A stretch of DNA of 64,000 nt from Sphaerothrix epifaneia (GCF_042788235.1 NZ_JBHZOL010000089.1:1-64000); one strand, 5' to 3'. Shown: positions 43,408 through 52,733, counted from the first letter of the stretch. Notes: a model not told the origin generated them from the letters alone. Numbers and translations: made by a program.

Positions 43408-43692
43408 ATGCCTAAAGCGATTTGGAATGGTGCAGTCTTAGCTGAAAGCGATCGCTGCGAAGTTGTCGAAGGGAATCAATATTTCCCACCAGAGGCGATC
43501 AACCAGCAATATTTTAAGCCCAGCAATACCCATACCACCTGTCCCTGGAAGGGAACTGCTAGCTATTACACCGTGGAGGTTGAAGGTAAGGTAAACCCCG
43601 ATGCAGCCTGGTACTACCCGGAACCCAAAGAGGCGGCTAAAAATATTGAGGGCTACGTCGCTTTCTGGCGCGGGGTTGAGGTAGAAGCTTAG
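43408..43692 (+). CDS. DUF427 domain protein
   Basis: A 94-residue single-domain protein of the DUF427 family: MPKAIWNGAVLAESDRCEVV, then NQYFPPEAI, the characteristic TTCPWKGTASYYTVEVEG and DAAWYYPEPKEAAKNIEGYVAFW. A catalytic role is not established for the family. AGGAGA nine bases before ATG supports the start. The last 4 bases overlap the 3' end of the convergent mtnA. Confidence 0.92.
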   Translation: MPKAIWNGAVLAESDRCEVVEGNQYFPPEAINQQYFKPSNTHTTCPWKGTASYYTVEVEGKVNPDAAWYYPEPKEAAKNIEGYVAFWRGVEVEA

Positions 43693-44750
43693 CTAGCATT
43701 GCTAATTAAGGTTGATAATTCAGTCGGGGCGATCGCGCCTTGCTCGGTGACAATGGCTGTAATTAATTCAGCCGGGGTCACATCGGCAGCGGGATTGTAA
43801 AAGCTAGCGCCTTCTGGGGCAATGACGGTTTCGCCAATCTGATAAATATCGGCAGCCGGGTTTTCCTCAACGGTCACAGCGGCACCGCTTGGCAGTTGGC
43901 TATCGACCGTTGCCAGGGGCGCAGCCACAAAAAAAGGAATCTGGTGAGCCTTGGCCAAAAGCGCTAGACCGTAGGTACCCACTTTGTTGATCGTATCGCC
44001 ATTGAGGGCAATGCGATCCGCCCCGACTAAAACGGCCTGCACTAGCCCCTGCTGCATACAATGAGCCGCCATACAGTCGGCCACAATCGTCACGGGAATG
44101 CCGTCTTGTACACATTCCCAAGCCGTTAGACGAGCACCTTGTAGCCGAGGCCGGGTTTCTCCCGCATACACGCGCGACAGTCGCCCCTGATGCCACGCTG
44201 CCCGGACAACGCCCAAAGACGTTCCGTAGCCGGACGCGGCTAACGCTCCATGATTGCAATGAGTATAAACAGCAAGCTGCTGGGGAGTTGAGGGTAACGC
44301 TTGCAAACCATGATGGCCAATGGCATAGCAAGTTTGTAAATCTGCTTGTTGCAGCGCCTGGGCGGACTCTAGCAAAGTTTGCTTGAGATACTCGACTGCA
44401 CCCAAAGTATTGCGGGCTTTTTTCATCAGCCGATCGATCGCCCAGGCCAAGTTGGCTTTGTCTGGACGGGTTTCTTTAAGCTGCTCGGCTACCGCTTCTA
44501 GCCGCTCTAAAAAAGCTTGGCGATCGCGGGTGGGAATTTCTCTCGCCCCTAAGTACAAACCGTAGGCAGCCGCGATGCCAATTGCAGGTGCCCCGCGTAC
44601 AATTAGCGTCTTAATCGCTGTCACCATGTCTTCAGAGCGACTAATAGACACCAGCGTATAGTCGGCAGGTAATCGATTTTGATCAATCAGCAAAACATGA
44701 TCGCCTTGCCAAATAATCGGATAGACCTGTGTTTCGGGAATTTCAGACAT
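43689..44750 (-). CDS. mtnA: S-methyl-5-thioribose-1-phosphate isomerase
   Basis: A 353-residue cytosolic enzyme that isomerises methylthioribose-1-phosphate to methylthioribulose-1-phosphate in methionine salvage. It belongs to the eIF2B-like aldose isomerase family: VRGAPAIGIAAAYG, the YTHCNHGALAASGYGTSLGV block with the catalytic Cys, VYAGETRPRLQGARLTAWE and the substrate-binding Asp in VGADRIALNGDTINKVGTY. The length is typical. Other salvage genes are not nearby. Confidence 0.94.
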   Translation of the reverse strand: MSEIPETQVYPIIWQGDHVLLIDQNRLPADYTLVSISRSEDMVTAIKTLIVRGAPAIGIAAAYGLYLGAREIPTRDRQAFLERLEAVAEQLKETRPDKANLAWAIDRLMKKARNTLGAVEYLKQTLLESAQALQQADLQTCYAIGHHGLQALPSTPQQLAVYTHCNHGALAASGYGTSLGVVRAAWHQGRLSRVYAGETRPRLQGARLTAWECVQDGIPVTIVADCMAAHCMQQGLVQAVLVGADRIALNGDTINKVGTYGLALLAKAHQIPFFVAAPLATVDSQLPSGAAVTVEENPAADIYQIGETVIAPEGASFYNPAADVTPAELITAIVTEQGAIAPTELSTLISNAS

Positions 44751-44867
44751 CGCGATCGCCAGCCCACTGCAGTAACAGTGTAGCGGTAGGAACGTAGGGT
44801 GAATAGTAGGCCGTCACCAGGGGAGCCAATGGCGAGGGTACCTAGCCACCAAGCTCCCCAGCAGTTT

Positions 44868-46775
44868 TTACACGCTCACGACTGACTTTTCTATCGTCAT
44901 AGAGGCGCGAATCTTCTCGGCCATTTGAGCCGGGGTCAGTGCCAGCGTCGCTTTAGACTCATCAGGCTTGGCATGATCAACCAGCACATCAGGAACGCCT
45001 AAACGCAAAACCGGAACATTAACTTGGGCATCTAACAGCACCTCAGCCACGGCACTACCAAATCCGCCCATCAAGCAGCCTTCTTCCATCGTGACCACAC
45101 GACCAATTTGCTGAGCTAGGGGTAAAATCAGGTCTTGGTCTAGCGGTTTAACAAAGCGGGCATTGACCACTGTCGCTTCAATGCCGTGTTCGCTGAGGAT
45201 TTCTGCCGTTTGCATTGCCGGATAAACCATTGAACCGTATCCCAGCAGCAGCACATCATCTCCCTGGCGCAGCAACTCGGCTTTGCCAATCGGCAATGAT
45301 TCTAGCCCTTCGTCCATCAGCGGCACACCGTAGCCACTGCCACGCGGATAGCGTACAGCAATAGGGCCGTCAGTATATTTAACGCCAGTAACAATCATGC
45401 GCTGTAGCTCGGCTTCGTCTTTAGGAGCCATCAGCACAATGTTGGGAATACAGCGCAAATAGGCAATGTCATATAACCCTTGGTGGGTAGGGCCATCAGC
45501 ACCGACGATACCAGCCCGGTCTAAACAGAAAAAGACAGGCAGTTTTTGAATACAAACATCATGCACAATCTGGTCAAACCCTCGCTGCAGGAAAGTGGAG
45601 TAAATTGCAGCGACCGGACGCATTCCTTCACAGGCCAGCCCCGCAGCCAGGGTAACAGCGTGCTGCTCAGCAATACCAACGTCAATGTATTGCTTGGGCA
45701 GCTTTTCTTGCAGCTTATTTAAGCCAGTGCCCGTTGCCATCGCGGCTGTAATGCCAATAATTTTAGGATCGTCTTCAGCCAGCTTAATCAAAGTTTCGGC
45801 AAATACTTTGGAATAGCTAGGGGGCTTGGGTTGGGTCGGAGGAATGCCTTTGCCCGTCGATAAATTAAAGGGGGATTGAGCATGATAGCCCACCTGATCT
45901 TTTTCGGCCAGACTATAGCCTTTACCTTTGGTCGTCGCCACATGAACCAAGACAGGGCCAATATGCTTGTGCGCTTCTTTAAAGGTGCTAATTAGCTCCG
46001 ACAGGTTGTGGCCATCTACGGGGCCCATGTAGGTAAAGCCAAGTTCTTCAAAGACAGCACCCACTTTGGGAACCGCTAGCCGCTTCATCCCTTCTTTGAC
46101 GCGGCTGAGTTCGGGTGAGAGCGAATCTCCCACAAAGGGCAAATGCTTGAATTGTTCTTCTAAATTGTCGGTGATGAACTGCACAGGCGGACTGAGGCGC
46201 ATCTTGTTGAGATAGCGCGGAATAGCCCCGACATTGGGCGAAATAGACATTTCGTTGTCATTGAGTACCACCAGCAGATTGGTGTTGGGCATATGGCCAG
46301 CGTGATTAATGGCCTCTAGCGCCATGCCTCCCGTCAAAGCCCCATCGCCAATAATGGCGGCTACTTTGAAGTCTTCGCCTTTAGCATCCCGCGCTAGTGC
46401 CATGCCCAGCGCCGCAGAAATACTAGTAGAAGCGTGGCCAGCGCCAAAGTGATCAAAGTTGCTTTCGCAGCGCTTTAGATAGCCCGCAACCCCTTCTTTC
46501 TGGCGGAGGGTGTGGAACTGGTTGTAGCGTCCGGTGATGAGTTTGTGCGGATAAGCCTGGTGGCCGACATCCCAAATGACTTTGTCCCGGTCGAGATCTA
46601 AGGTTTGATAGAGAGCTAGGGTTAGCTCAACAACACCCAAGCCGGGACCCAAATGGCCGCCGCTAGTCGCCACTGTCTGCAAATGCTTTTCTCGAATTTG
46701 ACGGGCAATTTGCTCAAGCTGGTGAATGGACAGGCCATGCAGCTGGTTAGGGTGAGTTATTTCACTCAGGTGCAT
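44868..46775 (-). CDS. dxs: 1-Deoxy-D-xylulose-5-phosphate synthase
   Basis: A 635-residue thiamine-diphosphate enzyme that condenses pyruvate and glyceraldehyde-3-phosphate, the entry step of the MEP pathway supplying isoprenoids, carotenoids and the phytyl tail of chlorophyll. Motifs: SGGHLGPGLGVVELTLAL (about 40-57), DVGHQAYPHKLITGR, the ThDP-binding GDGALTGGMALEAINHAG, then the transketolase pyrimidine domain with DVGIAEQHAVTLAAGLA. GAGGG ten bases upstream of ATG serves as ribosome-binding site. It is monocistronic here. Confidence 0.97.
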   Translation of the reverse strand: MHLSEITHPNQLHGLSIHQLEQIARQIREKHLQTVATSGGHLGPGLGVVELTLALYQTLDLDRDKVIWDVGHQAYPHKLITGRYNQFHTLRQKEGVAGYLKRCESNFDHFGAGHASTSISAALGMALARDAKGEDFKVAAIIGDGALTGGMALEAINHAGHMPNTNLLVVLNDNEMSISPNVGAIPRYLNKMRLSPPVQFITDNLEEQFKHLPFVGDSLSPELSRVKEGMKRLAVPKVGAVFEELGFTYMGPVDGHNLSELISTFKEAHKHIGPVLVHVATTKGKGYSLAEKDQVGYHAQSPFNLSTGKGIPPTQPKPPSYSKVFAETLIKLAEDDPKIIGITAAMATGTGLNKLQEKLPKQYIDVGIAEQHAVTLAAGLACEGMRPVAAIYSTFLQRGFDQIVHDVCIQKLPVFFCLDRAGIVGADGPTHQGLYDIAYLRCIPNIVLMAPKDEAELQRMIVTGVKYTDGPIAVRYPRGSGYGVPLMDEGLESLPIGKAELLRQGDDVLLLGYGSMVYPAMQTAEILSEHGIEATVVNARFVKPLDQDLILPLAQQIGRVVTMEEGCLMGGFGSAVAEVLLDAQVNVPVLRLGVPDVLVDHAKPDESKATLALTPAQMAEKIRASMTIEKSVVSV

Positions 46776-46996
46776 ATTGAAATACCCTCAAGATCACGTA
46801 AATTAAGGTTTGAGTTACCCTTTCACTGTAAATAAGTTCTAGGGTGGAGGCGATCGCTAGTCAAAGCGAGTCAAATTAGCGTGGCCGCTTAAATGAAATT
46901 AGCGATCGTATTGATAGGCTGTTGTTAGCCTAAATCGAGTTGTGTTAACTTCACGATACGCTTTTAATCAACCGATATAACCCGTAATTTTCTGTT

Positions 46997-47518
46997 ATGG
47001 TTCATTTTCGTCGGTGGTCAACCCAATTCCAGTGGCCTGTGATACAGTTGGCGATCGCAGGTCTAGTAGCCGCCTCGCTACCGCTAGCGGCTCAGCGCCC
47101 CGCCTTGAGCAACGATTTTCGAGACTGTGCCGCAGCACTTTTAGCCGCTGGGGTGGAAACCGGAGTCGCCGCTGAAGCGTGTGCCACAGCGCTAAATCCA
47201 GACGATGTCGCAGAATGCGTGACTGACATCAAAGCGCAGACCGAACTGACGCTGGCGGATGTGGTTTACGCCTGTCGTCGGGTCAGACGCCCTCTAGAGC
47301 TGGCAAACTGCACAGTGGATATTCATTCTAATCTGCTGCTCACTAACTCTGAAGCGGCTTTGACAAACTGCCGTCGCAGCCTGCTACCGCTACGGTTTTC
47401 TGACTGCGTGGTGGGCTTAAATCAGGCAGCTAGCCTGGAGCTAAACAACGCCCTAGAGCGCTGCATCGGAGCTGGCTATGAACCTAGAGACATCAGCCCC
47501 ACGTTTATTCCTCGCTAG
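46997..47518 (+). CDS. Exported protein with four Cys-pair repeats
   Basis: A 173-residue protein with a signal peptide-like N-terminus (VIQLAIAGLVAASLPLAAQ, about 15-33). The mature part has eight Cys, at residues 44, 62, 74, 93, 105, 125, 137 and 156. They alternate in spacings of 18-20 and 12, defining four tandem repeats of about 31 residues, each starting DCAAAL, ECVTDI, NCTVDI or DCVVGL. Four disulphides or ligand-holding pairs are likely after export. I do not recognise the family. The gene diverges from dxs and converges with lptF. Confidence 0.75.
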   Translation: MVHFRRWSTQFQWPVIQLAIAGLVAASLPLAAQRPALSNDFRDCAAALLAAGVETGVAAEACATALNPDDVAECVTDIKAQTELTLADVVYACRRVRRPLELANCTVDIHSNLLLTNSEAALTNCRRSLLPLRFSDCVVGLNQAASLELNNALERCIGAGYEPRDISPTFIPR

Positions 47519-47527
47519 AGCCATCCC

Positions 47528-48706
47528 TTACTTAGAAGCTCTTAAAACCAGCGCCATCCCCAAAGCCAAACCCACCAGCGTTGGCAACCAAGCGGCCATC
47601 ATCGGCGAAAGCACCTGAACTTCTCCTAGCGCATTTGTAATAAAGGAAAGCAGGTAATAGCCAAAAATGATCACCACGCTAACGCCAAAGCTGGTGGCTT
47701 TGCTGGTGCGCTGAGGTCGCACTCCCAAGGCAGAACCCACCAGCCCAAAAACAACGCAAACAAAAGGCAGCGCATATTTTTGTTGAATGCGAATTTGCAA
47801 ACGGCGAATGCGCTGATCGTTGCCCGTTTGACGGATTAACTCTAAATATTGAGTTGCCTGCACAATGTTCATTTCACTATCGTCAGGCGTCCGAGAGGCC
47901 AAATCAAAGGGAGTGCGGGGCAACTGCAACTGCTGATCATTGAATTTGACAATATTGCGAAACGAGCCATCTGGAGAGACGACGTAGATAGTGCCGTTTT
48001 TAAAGTCCCAGGTATTTTGGCCAAAGTCCCAAGTGGCCGATTCAGCACTTACAATTTGCTCTAGGCCCTGCTGGGAAAAATCAATGATGGTTAACCCCTG
48101 CATGTTTTCGCCATCAAACTTGCGGGCGTAAAAGAGCCGCTTCAGTTCTTTTTCTTTGCTGTCGTCAGCCGCAGATTGAAACTCTTGGTAAAAAATGTTG
48201 CGCTCTTGAAAGGGAGGCCGTTCTGACTTTAAGGCTCGCTCTAGGGTCACTGCCGCTCGATAGTTAGCCGCAGGCGTAATTAGCTCGTTGAAGGCAAAGG
48301 TAATGCCTGTTACAAAAAGGCTGAGGGCAACTGCGGGGGCAATAATGCGACGAACACTCACCCCACATCCGCGTAGGGCAATTAGCTCACTATCGCTAGA
48401 AAAGCGGCTGTAGGTCATCATCGTGGCCAGCAATACTGAAGCCGGAAACGAAAAGACGATAAATTCCGGCAGCTTGAGGATAAAAATCTCCATTGCCAGG
48501 TAGATAGAAAGCCCCGATTCTGTTACCCGGCGAATCAGGTCAAAAAGTGCCCCAATAGAAATTCCAATGGAAGAAAAAGCACCCACCCCAAACAGGAATG
48601 GCAGAATCAACTCCTGCACAATATAGCGATCCATCACTGAAACGCGAGGGACTAACCAGCGCCACAGATAGAAGCCCAGAGATGGCTTATTTGAAGCAGT
48701 TGCCAT
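47528..48706 (-). CDS. LptF/LptG family permease
   Basis: A 392-residue membrane protein of the YjgP/YjgQ family, the transmembrane part of the lipopolysaccharide exporter LptB2FG. The N-terminal block shows MDRYIVQELILPFLFGVGAF and two helices, then SFPASVLLATMMTYSRFSSDSELIALRGCG, a large periplasmic jellyroll (about 145-290) and three C-terminal helices. It lies downstream of lptB in a lptA-lptB-permease operon. Cyanobacteria often encode one such permease, so it could form a homodimer; LptC was not found. Confidence 0.9.
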   Translation of the reverse strand: MATASNKPSLGFYLWRWLVPRVSVMDRYIVQELILPFLFGVGAFSSIGISIGALFDLIRRVTESGLSIYLAMEIFILKLPEFIVFSFPASVLLATMMTYSRFSSDSELIALRGCGVSVRRIIAPAVALSLFVTGITFAFNELITPAANYRAAVTLERALKSERPPFQERNIFYQEFQSAADDSKEKELKRLFYARKFDGENMQGLTIIDFSQQGLEQIVSAESATWDFGQNTWDFKNGTIYVVSPDGSFRNIVKFNDQQLQLPRTPFDLASRTPDDSEMNIVQATQYLELIRQTGNDQRIRRLQIRIQQKYALPFVCVVFGLVGSALGVRPQRTSKATSFGVSVVIIFGYYLLSFITNALGEVQVLSPMMAAWLPTLVGLALGMALVLRASK

Positions 48707-48754
48707 GACTGTTGGAGGTAAAAGAATAGAGCAAAACGCTAAGCAGGCTTGCGG

Positions 48755-49546
48755 TCAAAGTTTGAAACCTTCTCCTAAATAATGTTGCCGCACCAAAGGA
48801 TTGTTGTAGAGATCTTCTGCGTTGCCTGCTGCTAAAATCTGGCCTTCACTCATGATGTAGGCGCGATCGATAATTTGTAGCGTTTCGCGCACGTTGTGAT
48901 CCGTGATAAGAATGCCAATATGGCGATCGCGCAGTTGAGCAATAATCGTTTGAATTTCGGAAACAGCAATTGGATCAACACCCGCAAAAGGTTCGTCTAA
49001 AAACAAAAAGCGAGGGCCATCTTGACCTGCCGCCAGCGATCGCGCCAGTTCGGTACGCCGCCGCTCTCCACCAGATACCTGAACACCGAGCGTATGGGCA
49101 ACGGATTCTAGGCGAAACTCTTGCAATAAATCTTTAATGCGTTGTGGCCGTTCGTAGGCGGGCACCTGCGTTTGCTCCATCACTAGCCGCAAATTGTCTT
49201 CAACACTCAAGTGCCGAAAAATGCTAGGCTCTTGCGCCAAATAACCAATTCCCAAGCGGGCACGCTGGTGCATGGGCAGGGTTGTAATATCAATCTCGTT
49301 GAGCAAAACGCGTCCTTGATCCGGCTTTTCTAACCCCGTGGCCATGTAAAACGTGGTCGTTTTACCTGCCCCATTAGGGCCAAGCAGCCCCACAATTTCT
49401 CCCTGTGCAACCGACAAGCTAACGTGTTTAACCACATCGCGCTTGCCATAAGACTTTTGCACGTTTTCTAAAACAATTTTGAGGGGGCTGGTTTGAGGAA
49501 AGTTGGGGTCTGCTGTGAGATCAGAATTAAGCAAGGGAAGCTGCAT
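48755..49546 (-). CDS. lptB: Lipopolysaccharide export ATP-binding protein LptB
   Basis: A 263-residue ABC ATPase that powers LptB2FG. Walker A GPNGAGKTTTFYMATG, the signature VSGGERRRTELARSLA, Walker B FLFLDEPFAGVDPIAV and the H-loop ITDHNVRETL are all typical of LptB; the DHNVRE segment is especially diagnostic. It lies between lptA and the permease gene on the same strand, with 48 bases to the permease and 110 to lptA, supporting a single transport operon. Confidence 0.94.
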   Translation of the reverse strand: MQLPLLNSDLTADPNFPQTSPLKIVLENVQKSYGKRDVVKHVSLSVAQGEIVGLLGPNGAGKTTTFYMATGLEKPDQGRVLLNEIDITTLPMHQRARLGIGYLAQEPSIFRHLSVEDNLRLVMEQTQVPAYERPQRIKDLLQEFRLESVAHTLGVQVSGGERRRTELARSLAAGQDGPRFLFLDEPFAGVDPIAVSEIQTIIAQLRDRHIGILITDHNVRETLQIIDRAYIMSEGQILAAGNAEDLYNNPLVRQHYLGEGFKL

Positions 49547-49656
49547 GAAGGATGCAAACTACTTTATAACGTTTACGCAAAATCGCTCAAGCTACCAGGA
49601 TAATCCACCTCATGCAGGCAAGGTTTCATCAAGAAAACAAGTTTTTAAAGCGGAGA

Positions 49657-50160
49657 TTATTCAGCCGGGATAGGCTCGTCTAAAGGGGGAAGATCGAGTT
49701 CTGCTGGCGGCGTTTCGGCTGGGGTGGGCGTGGGCGTAGTCGCCCCTGCTGGCAAAATATAGGTCGTTTCTACCTGCTGGTTGGGTTCGGGTAAAGCGAC
49801 AAAGCGGCCTTCATCAATCAAATAGGTAACGGTTTCGGCTCGTAGCGTATTACCTTCCTGGCGGACTAAAACATCACCGCTGAGAATAATGCGGTTTTCG
49901 CGGCTGTAATATTGCGCCTGGGCTGAGGTGGCGTAGATTTGCTGAAGCGGATAGTCGATTTGAACATTGCCCCGAGCAGTGATAATGCCCGTGTTGGCGT
50001 TGGCCTCTTGCACGTCCGAGCGTAGCGTAATGGTGCCTCCCCCGGTTTGGGCACCTGCCTGACTAGAGAGCAGATAAAACGCAAGCGCACTGCCCCAAAA
50101 ATAGGCGGCTTTAGACAGCAGACGGCGTTGAGCAAAAGGCAAACAGCGCAAACGAAACAT
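49657..50160 (-). CDS. lptA: LptA/OstA-like periplasmic lipopolysaccharide transport protein
   Basis: A 167-residue exported protein. ATG 50160 gives a signal peptide MFRLRCLPFAQRRLLSKAAY... with an h-region AAYFWGSALAFYLL and likely cleavage after AGA. The mature part matches the OstA/LptA domain: ITLRSDVQEANANTGIITAR, RGNVQIDYPLQQIYATSAQA, LSGDVLVRQEGNTLRAETV. It ends in a Pro/Thr-rich tail. LptA forms the periplasmic bridge for LPS. A longer frame from 50220 lacks a ribosome-binding site. First gene of the lpt operon. Confidence 0.88.
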   Translation of the reverse strand: MFRLRCLPFAQRRLLSKAAYFWGSALAFYLLSSQAGAQTGGGTITLRSDVQEANANTGIITARGNVQIDYPLQQIYATSAQAQYYSRENRIILSGDVLVRQEGNTLRAETVTYLIDEGRFVALPEPNQQVETTYILPAGATTPTPTPAETPPAELDLPPLDEPIPAE

Positions 50161-50429
50161 GGTGGCAACAGCGTTAAAAAAGTGAGTCGCAATTAGCAGC
50201 GGCAAAGGGGCGTTTGGCAAGAGACAGCCTCACGACTGCTATCTCTAGGATAAGCGTCATTATTGCAGGTATACCCGCTAAAATGACGCCAGCGATCGCC
50301 TCGAAGTTTCATTTTCTCTGCTGGTGGCGGGCTTTTGAGCAGCCAAACCAAATTTCTAAAAATCCAGGCCAGAACGCTACAAAGTTGCTTATCCTGATTA
50401 AGGCAGGACACGATTTAAACGGCTGATTC

Positions 50430-50609
50430 ATGAATTTACAGATCATTCGCGATCGCATTGATTCAATTCGCTCCAAGCGAGAAGCGCTGGTGCGTTTACT
50501 AGAGCAACCCGACCTGGGAACGCTGCGGATTGACGTCAATCAAGCGCTAGAAGAAATGGACGATCTGCTAGAAGAGTTTGACCGCACCTTCGGAGCCGAC
50601 CTGGGCTGA
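50430..50609 (+). CDS. Small conserved helical protein, 59 residues
   Basis: A short gene absent from simple length-filtered gene lists. It runs from ATG 50430 to TGA 50607-50609 and encodes MNLQIIRDRIDSIRSKREAL followed by an acidic amphipathic helix ending EEMDDLLEEFDRTFGADLG. The strong charge pattern and the heptads suggest a coiled-coil or protein-binding helix. It is of a type I associate with conserved cyanobacterial small proteins, but I could not confirm the family. The opposite-strand frame here is a shadow. Confidence 0.6.
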   Translation: MNLQIIRDRIDSIRSKREALVRLLEQPDLGTLRIDVNQALEEMDDLLEEFDRTFGADLG

Positions 50610-50838
50610 TTGACTACACATCAATTTTGGGTAACACCATGCTCATGCAGTGTGGCGCAACGGCGCTAGCAACCTCTGCTGCTAGGGGGTAATTGGGGCT
50701 AGGGCGATCGCTTCTTCTGGCTTTCCTCGCTTGAGGGACAGCGTCTAAAGCCAAAGCCGAGCCAAAATTCTGTTTAGTGCGATCCGGCATCCAAGTTAGG
50801 ATGAGGATTCAGCAGTTTTTCTGTTCGTCAAACGTACG

Positions 50839-51159
50839 ATGCCTAAAGCCTACACCGTTGAGATTCTTCATCAGGGGCAAACCCATACAATCACCGTTCC
50901 TGAAGACCAGACCATTCTCGTAGCCGCTCAAACAGCCGGACTGGATCTCCCCTATTCTTGTAGCGCTGGGGTTTGTACCACCTGCGCCGCTAAGCTCTCA
51001 GCCGGAAGCGTTGAGCAAAGTGAGGGCATGGGCATTAGCCCTGAACTACAGTCAGAAGGCTATGCGCTGCTTTGTGTCGCCTATCCTCGCGCCGACCTCA
51101 AGCTCGAAACCGAGCAAGAAGATAATGTCTATGAGCGCCAGTTTGGTCAGCCAACGTAG
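50839..51159 (+). CDS. Plant-type 2Fe-2S ferredoxin
   Basis: A 106-residue soluble electron carrier. The cluster ligands are in CSAGVCTTCAAKL (first three Cys, about 42-50) and the fourth Cys in YALLCVAYP (about 80), as in photosynthetic-type ferredoxins. The N-terminus AYTVEILHQGQTHTITVPED and acidic C-terminus fit the fold. The short spacing and extra residues suggest one of the minor ferredoxins rather than the main PetF. It could serve DesA or other oxygenases; its partner is not shown. Cotranscribed with the next short gene, 17 bases away. Confidence 0.92.
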   Translation: MPKAYTVEILHQGQTHTITVPEDQTILVAAQTAGLDLPYSCSAGVCTTCAAKLSAGSVEQSEGMGISPELQSEGYALLCVAYPRADLKLETEQEDNVYERQFGQPT

Positions 51160-51176
51160 AACTAAGCCCCACCGCT

Positions 51177-51347
51177 ATGCAAACCCGTCTAGTGACGTTT
51201 GAGGTTGCCCTGCCTGCCTCAGTCGCAGAGTTACAACACGCGATCGCGATCGCTTTAGCCGCTCATGGCGACCCCCTACGCTGGGCAATTACCCAGGTGA
51301 ATCAGCAACAGGTTTGGGTTGAGGCGGTGGTGTTGATACCGGGCTAA
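51177..51347 (+). CDS. Small protein downstream of ferredoxin, 56 residues
   Basis: A short gene from ATG 51177 to TAA 51345-51347, 17 bases after the ferredoxin stop and clearly in its operon. The product begins MQTRLVTFEVALPASVAELQ, has an Ala-rich helix (HAIAIALAAHGDPLRWAI) and a closing strand QQQVWVEAVVLIPG, giving a compact alpha/beta fold. The family is not recognised. The two GCGATCGC-type sites within the gene are HIP1 elements. Confidence 0.62.
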   Translation: MQTRLVTFEVALPASVAELQHAIAIALAAHGDPLRWAITQVNQQQVWVEAVVLIPG

Positions 51348-51348
51348 G

Positions 51349-51476
51349 AGCAGAAGCCAAAGAGTAAAACGCTTTCTGTCAGCGGCTTTTAGCGATTTGA
51401 GTGGCTCGAACCGGGTGGCGACAGCCATCCAATTCAGGCAAGCTGTCATCACCCGACGACTCCGCCACCGCCCCAA
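51349..51476 (+). promoter_or_regulatory. Intergenic structured element, copy A
   Basis: First of two related elements (see 57291-57421). TTTCTGTCAGCGG (51373-51385) is followed 41 bases later by GGTGGCG (51414-51420) in an ungapped alignment with copy B. GGTGGCG pairs perfectly with CGCCACC (51463-51469), and ACAGC with GCTGT inside the loop. A second stem CGG/CCG precedes it. The downstream gene starts 34 bases after the element. It may be a leader RNA. Confidence 0.6.
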
Positions 51477-51502
51477 GCGAAGAATTTATCAACAGATCTG
51501 GG

Positions 51503-52606
51503 ATGCCAATAACCCACAGACCTTATACAGCAGTTCTGATTGTTCCTACCGGGATCGGAGCCAGTATCGGCGGTTATGCAGGCGATGCCCTGCCCGTGGC
51601 TCGGCTTTTTAGCCAAGCCGTTGACCGATTGATTACCCACCCCAATGTGCTCAATGGCGCTCAGCTTTACTGGCCGCTGCCGAATGCTTACTATGTCGAA
51701 GGTTATGGCCTCGATTGTTTTGCTGCGGGGCTTTGGGGGCTGCGTCCTGTACATCAAAACCGCATAGGCTTGGTTTTAGATGCGGCGATCGAATCAGACT
51801 TGCGCTGGCGACATCTACAAGCGGCGAATGCCACCAAAGCCACGCTAGGACTAACCCTGACAGACTACGTTGTGACTGATGAGCCGCTCAACGTTGAACT
51901 GCGCACAGCCGCATCTGGGGCGACCTGGGGTACGCTGGCATCACCCGATAGTCTGCTACGAGCCGTGGAAAAGCTGCGGGACGAAGCTAAAGCAGAAGCG
52001 ATCGCGGTCGTTGCTCGCTTCCCCGACGATCTAGACAATCCGGCTCTCCAGCAGTATCGCCAGGGACAGGGCGTAGACCCTTTGGCAGGAGCTGAAGCCG
52101 TGATCAGTCATCTAGTCGTCAAAACCTTTGAGATTCCCTGCGCCCATGCTCCAGCGCTAGCGCCTTTACCGCTTGAGCCAACGATTTCGCCCAAGTCGGC
52201 AGCCGAAGAAATTGGCTATACCTTTTTGCCCTGTGTTTTAGCCGGACTCAGTCAAGCGCCGCAGTTTGTCACCCAAGCCAACCAACTTACCGACATTTGG
52301 GCCGACCAGGTAGATGCAGTTGTTATTCCAGCCGGAGCAGCCGGAGGCAGCGGCGTTATGAGTCTGAGTCAGCGAGGGGTGAAGGTCATTGCGGTTGAGC
52401 AAAATCAAACCGCTTTGCAGGTTTCACCCACTGCTTTGGGAATATCCGCCTACAGCGTGAGTAGTTATTTAGAAGCTGTCGGAGTGATCCTAGCCGATCG
52501 CGCTGGCATCGATCCGCATAGCGTTTCCCCTCAAATCACCGCCATCCAAGCCCTAGACGCGGGATCAACCCATAGCAGATTCGGGCACAAGCTATTGCCG
52601 ATTTAG
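51503..52606 (+). CDS. DUF3326 domain protein
   Basis: A 367-residue protein of the DUF3326 family, which is widespread in cyanobacteria and plants and has no assigned function. The start MPITHRPYTAVLIVPTGIGA fits the family; an in-frame ATG-like codon at 51401 would place 34 extra residues in the structured element and is rejected. Signatures include GYAGDALPVARLF, the THPNVLNGAQLYWPLPNAYY block and a late PAGAAGGSGVMSLSQRG motif. The GxGxSIGG and GAAGGSG turns hint at nucleotide or sugar binding. Confidence 0.88.
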   Translation: MPITHRPYTAVLIVPTGIGASIGGYAGDALPVARLFSQAVDRLITHPNVLNGAQLYWPLPNAYYVEGYGLDCFAAGLWGLRPVHQNRIGLVLDAAIESDLRWRHLQAANATKATLGLTLTDYVVTDEPLNVELRTAASGATWGTLASPDSLLRAVEKLRDEAKAEAIAVVARFPDDLDNPALQQYRQGQGVDPLAGAEAVISHLVVKTFEIPCAHAPALAPLPLEPTISPKSAAEEIGYTFLPCVLAGLSQAPQFVTQANQLTDIWADQVDAVVIPAGAAGGSGVMSLSQRGVKVIAVEQNQTALQVSPTALGISAYSVSSYLEAVGVILADRAGIDPHSVSPQITAIQALDAGSTHSRFGHKLLPI

Positions 52607-52733
52607 CAGATTTCTCAGGGAGTCTCGGCAAAGCCAGGTCGGCTGGTTAGAATGTGAGCAAATATTGACTTTTCCATCCCTACGGGACTAAAAACCCCGC
52701 GTTTATTGAGTTTGGTAGTATCTACGCATCATT

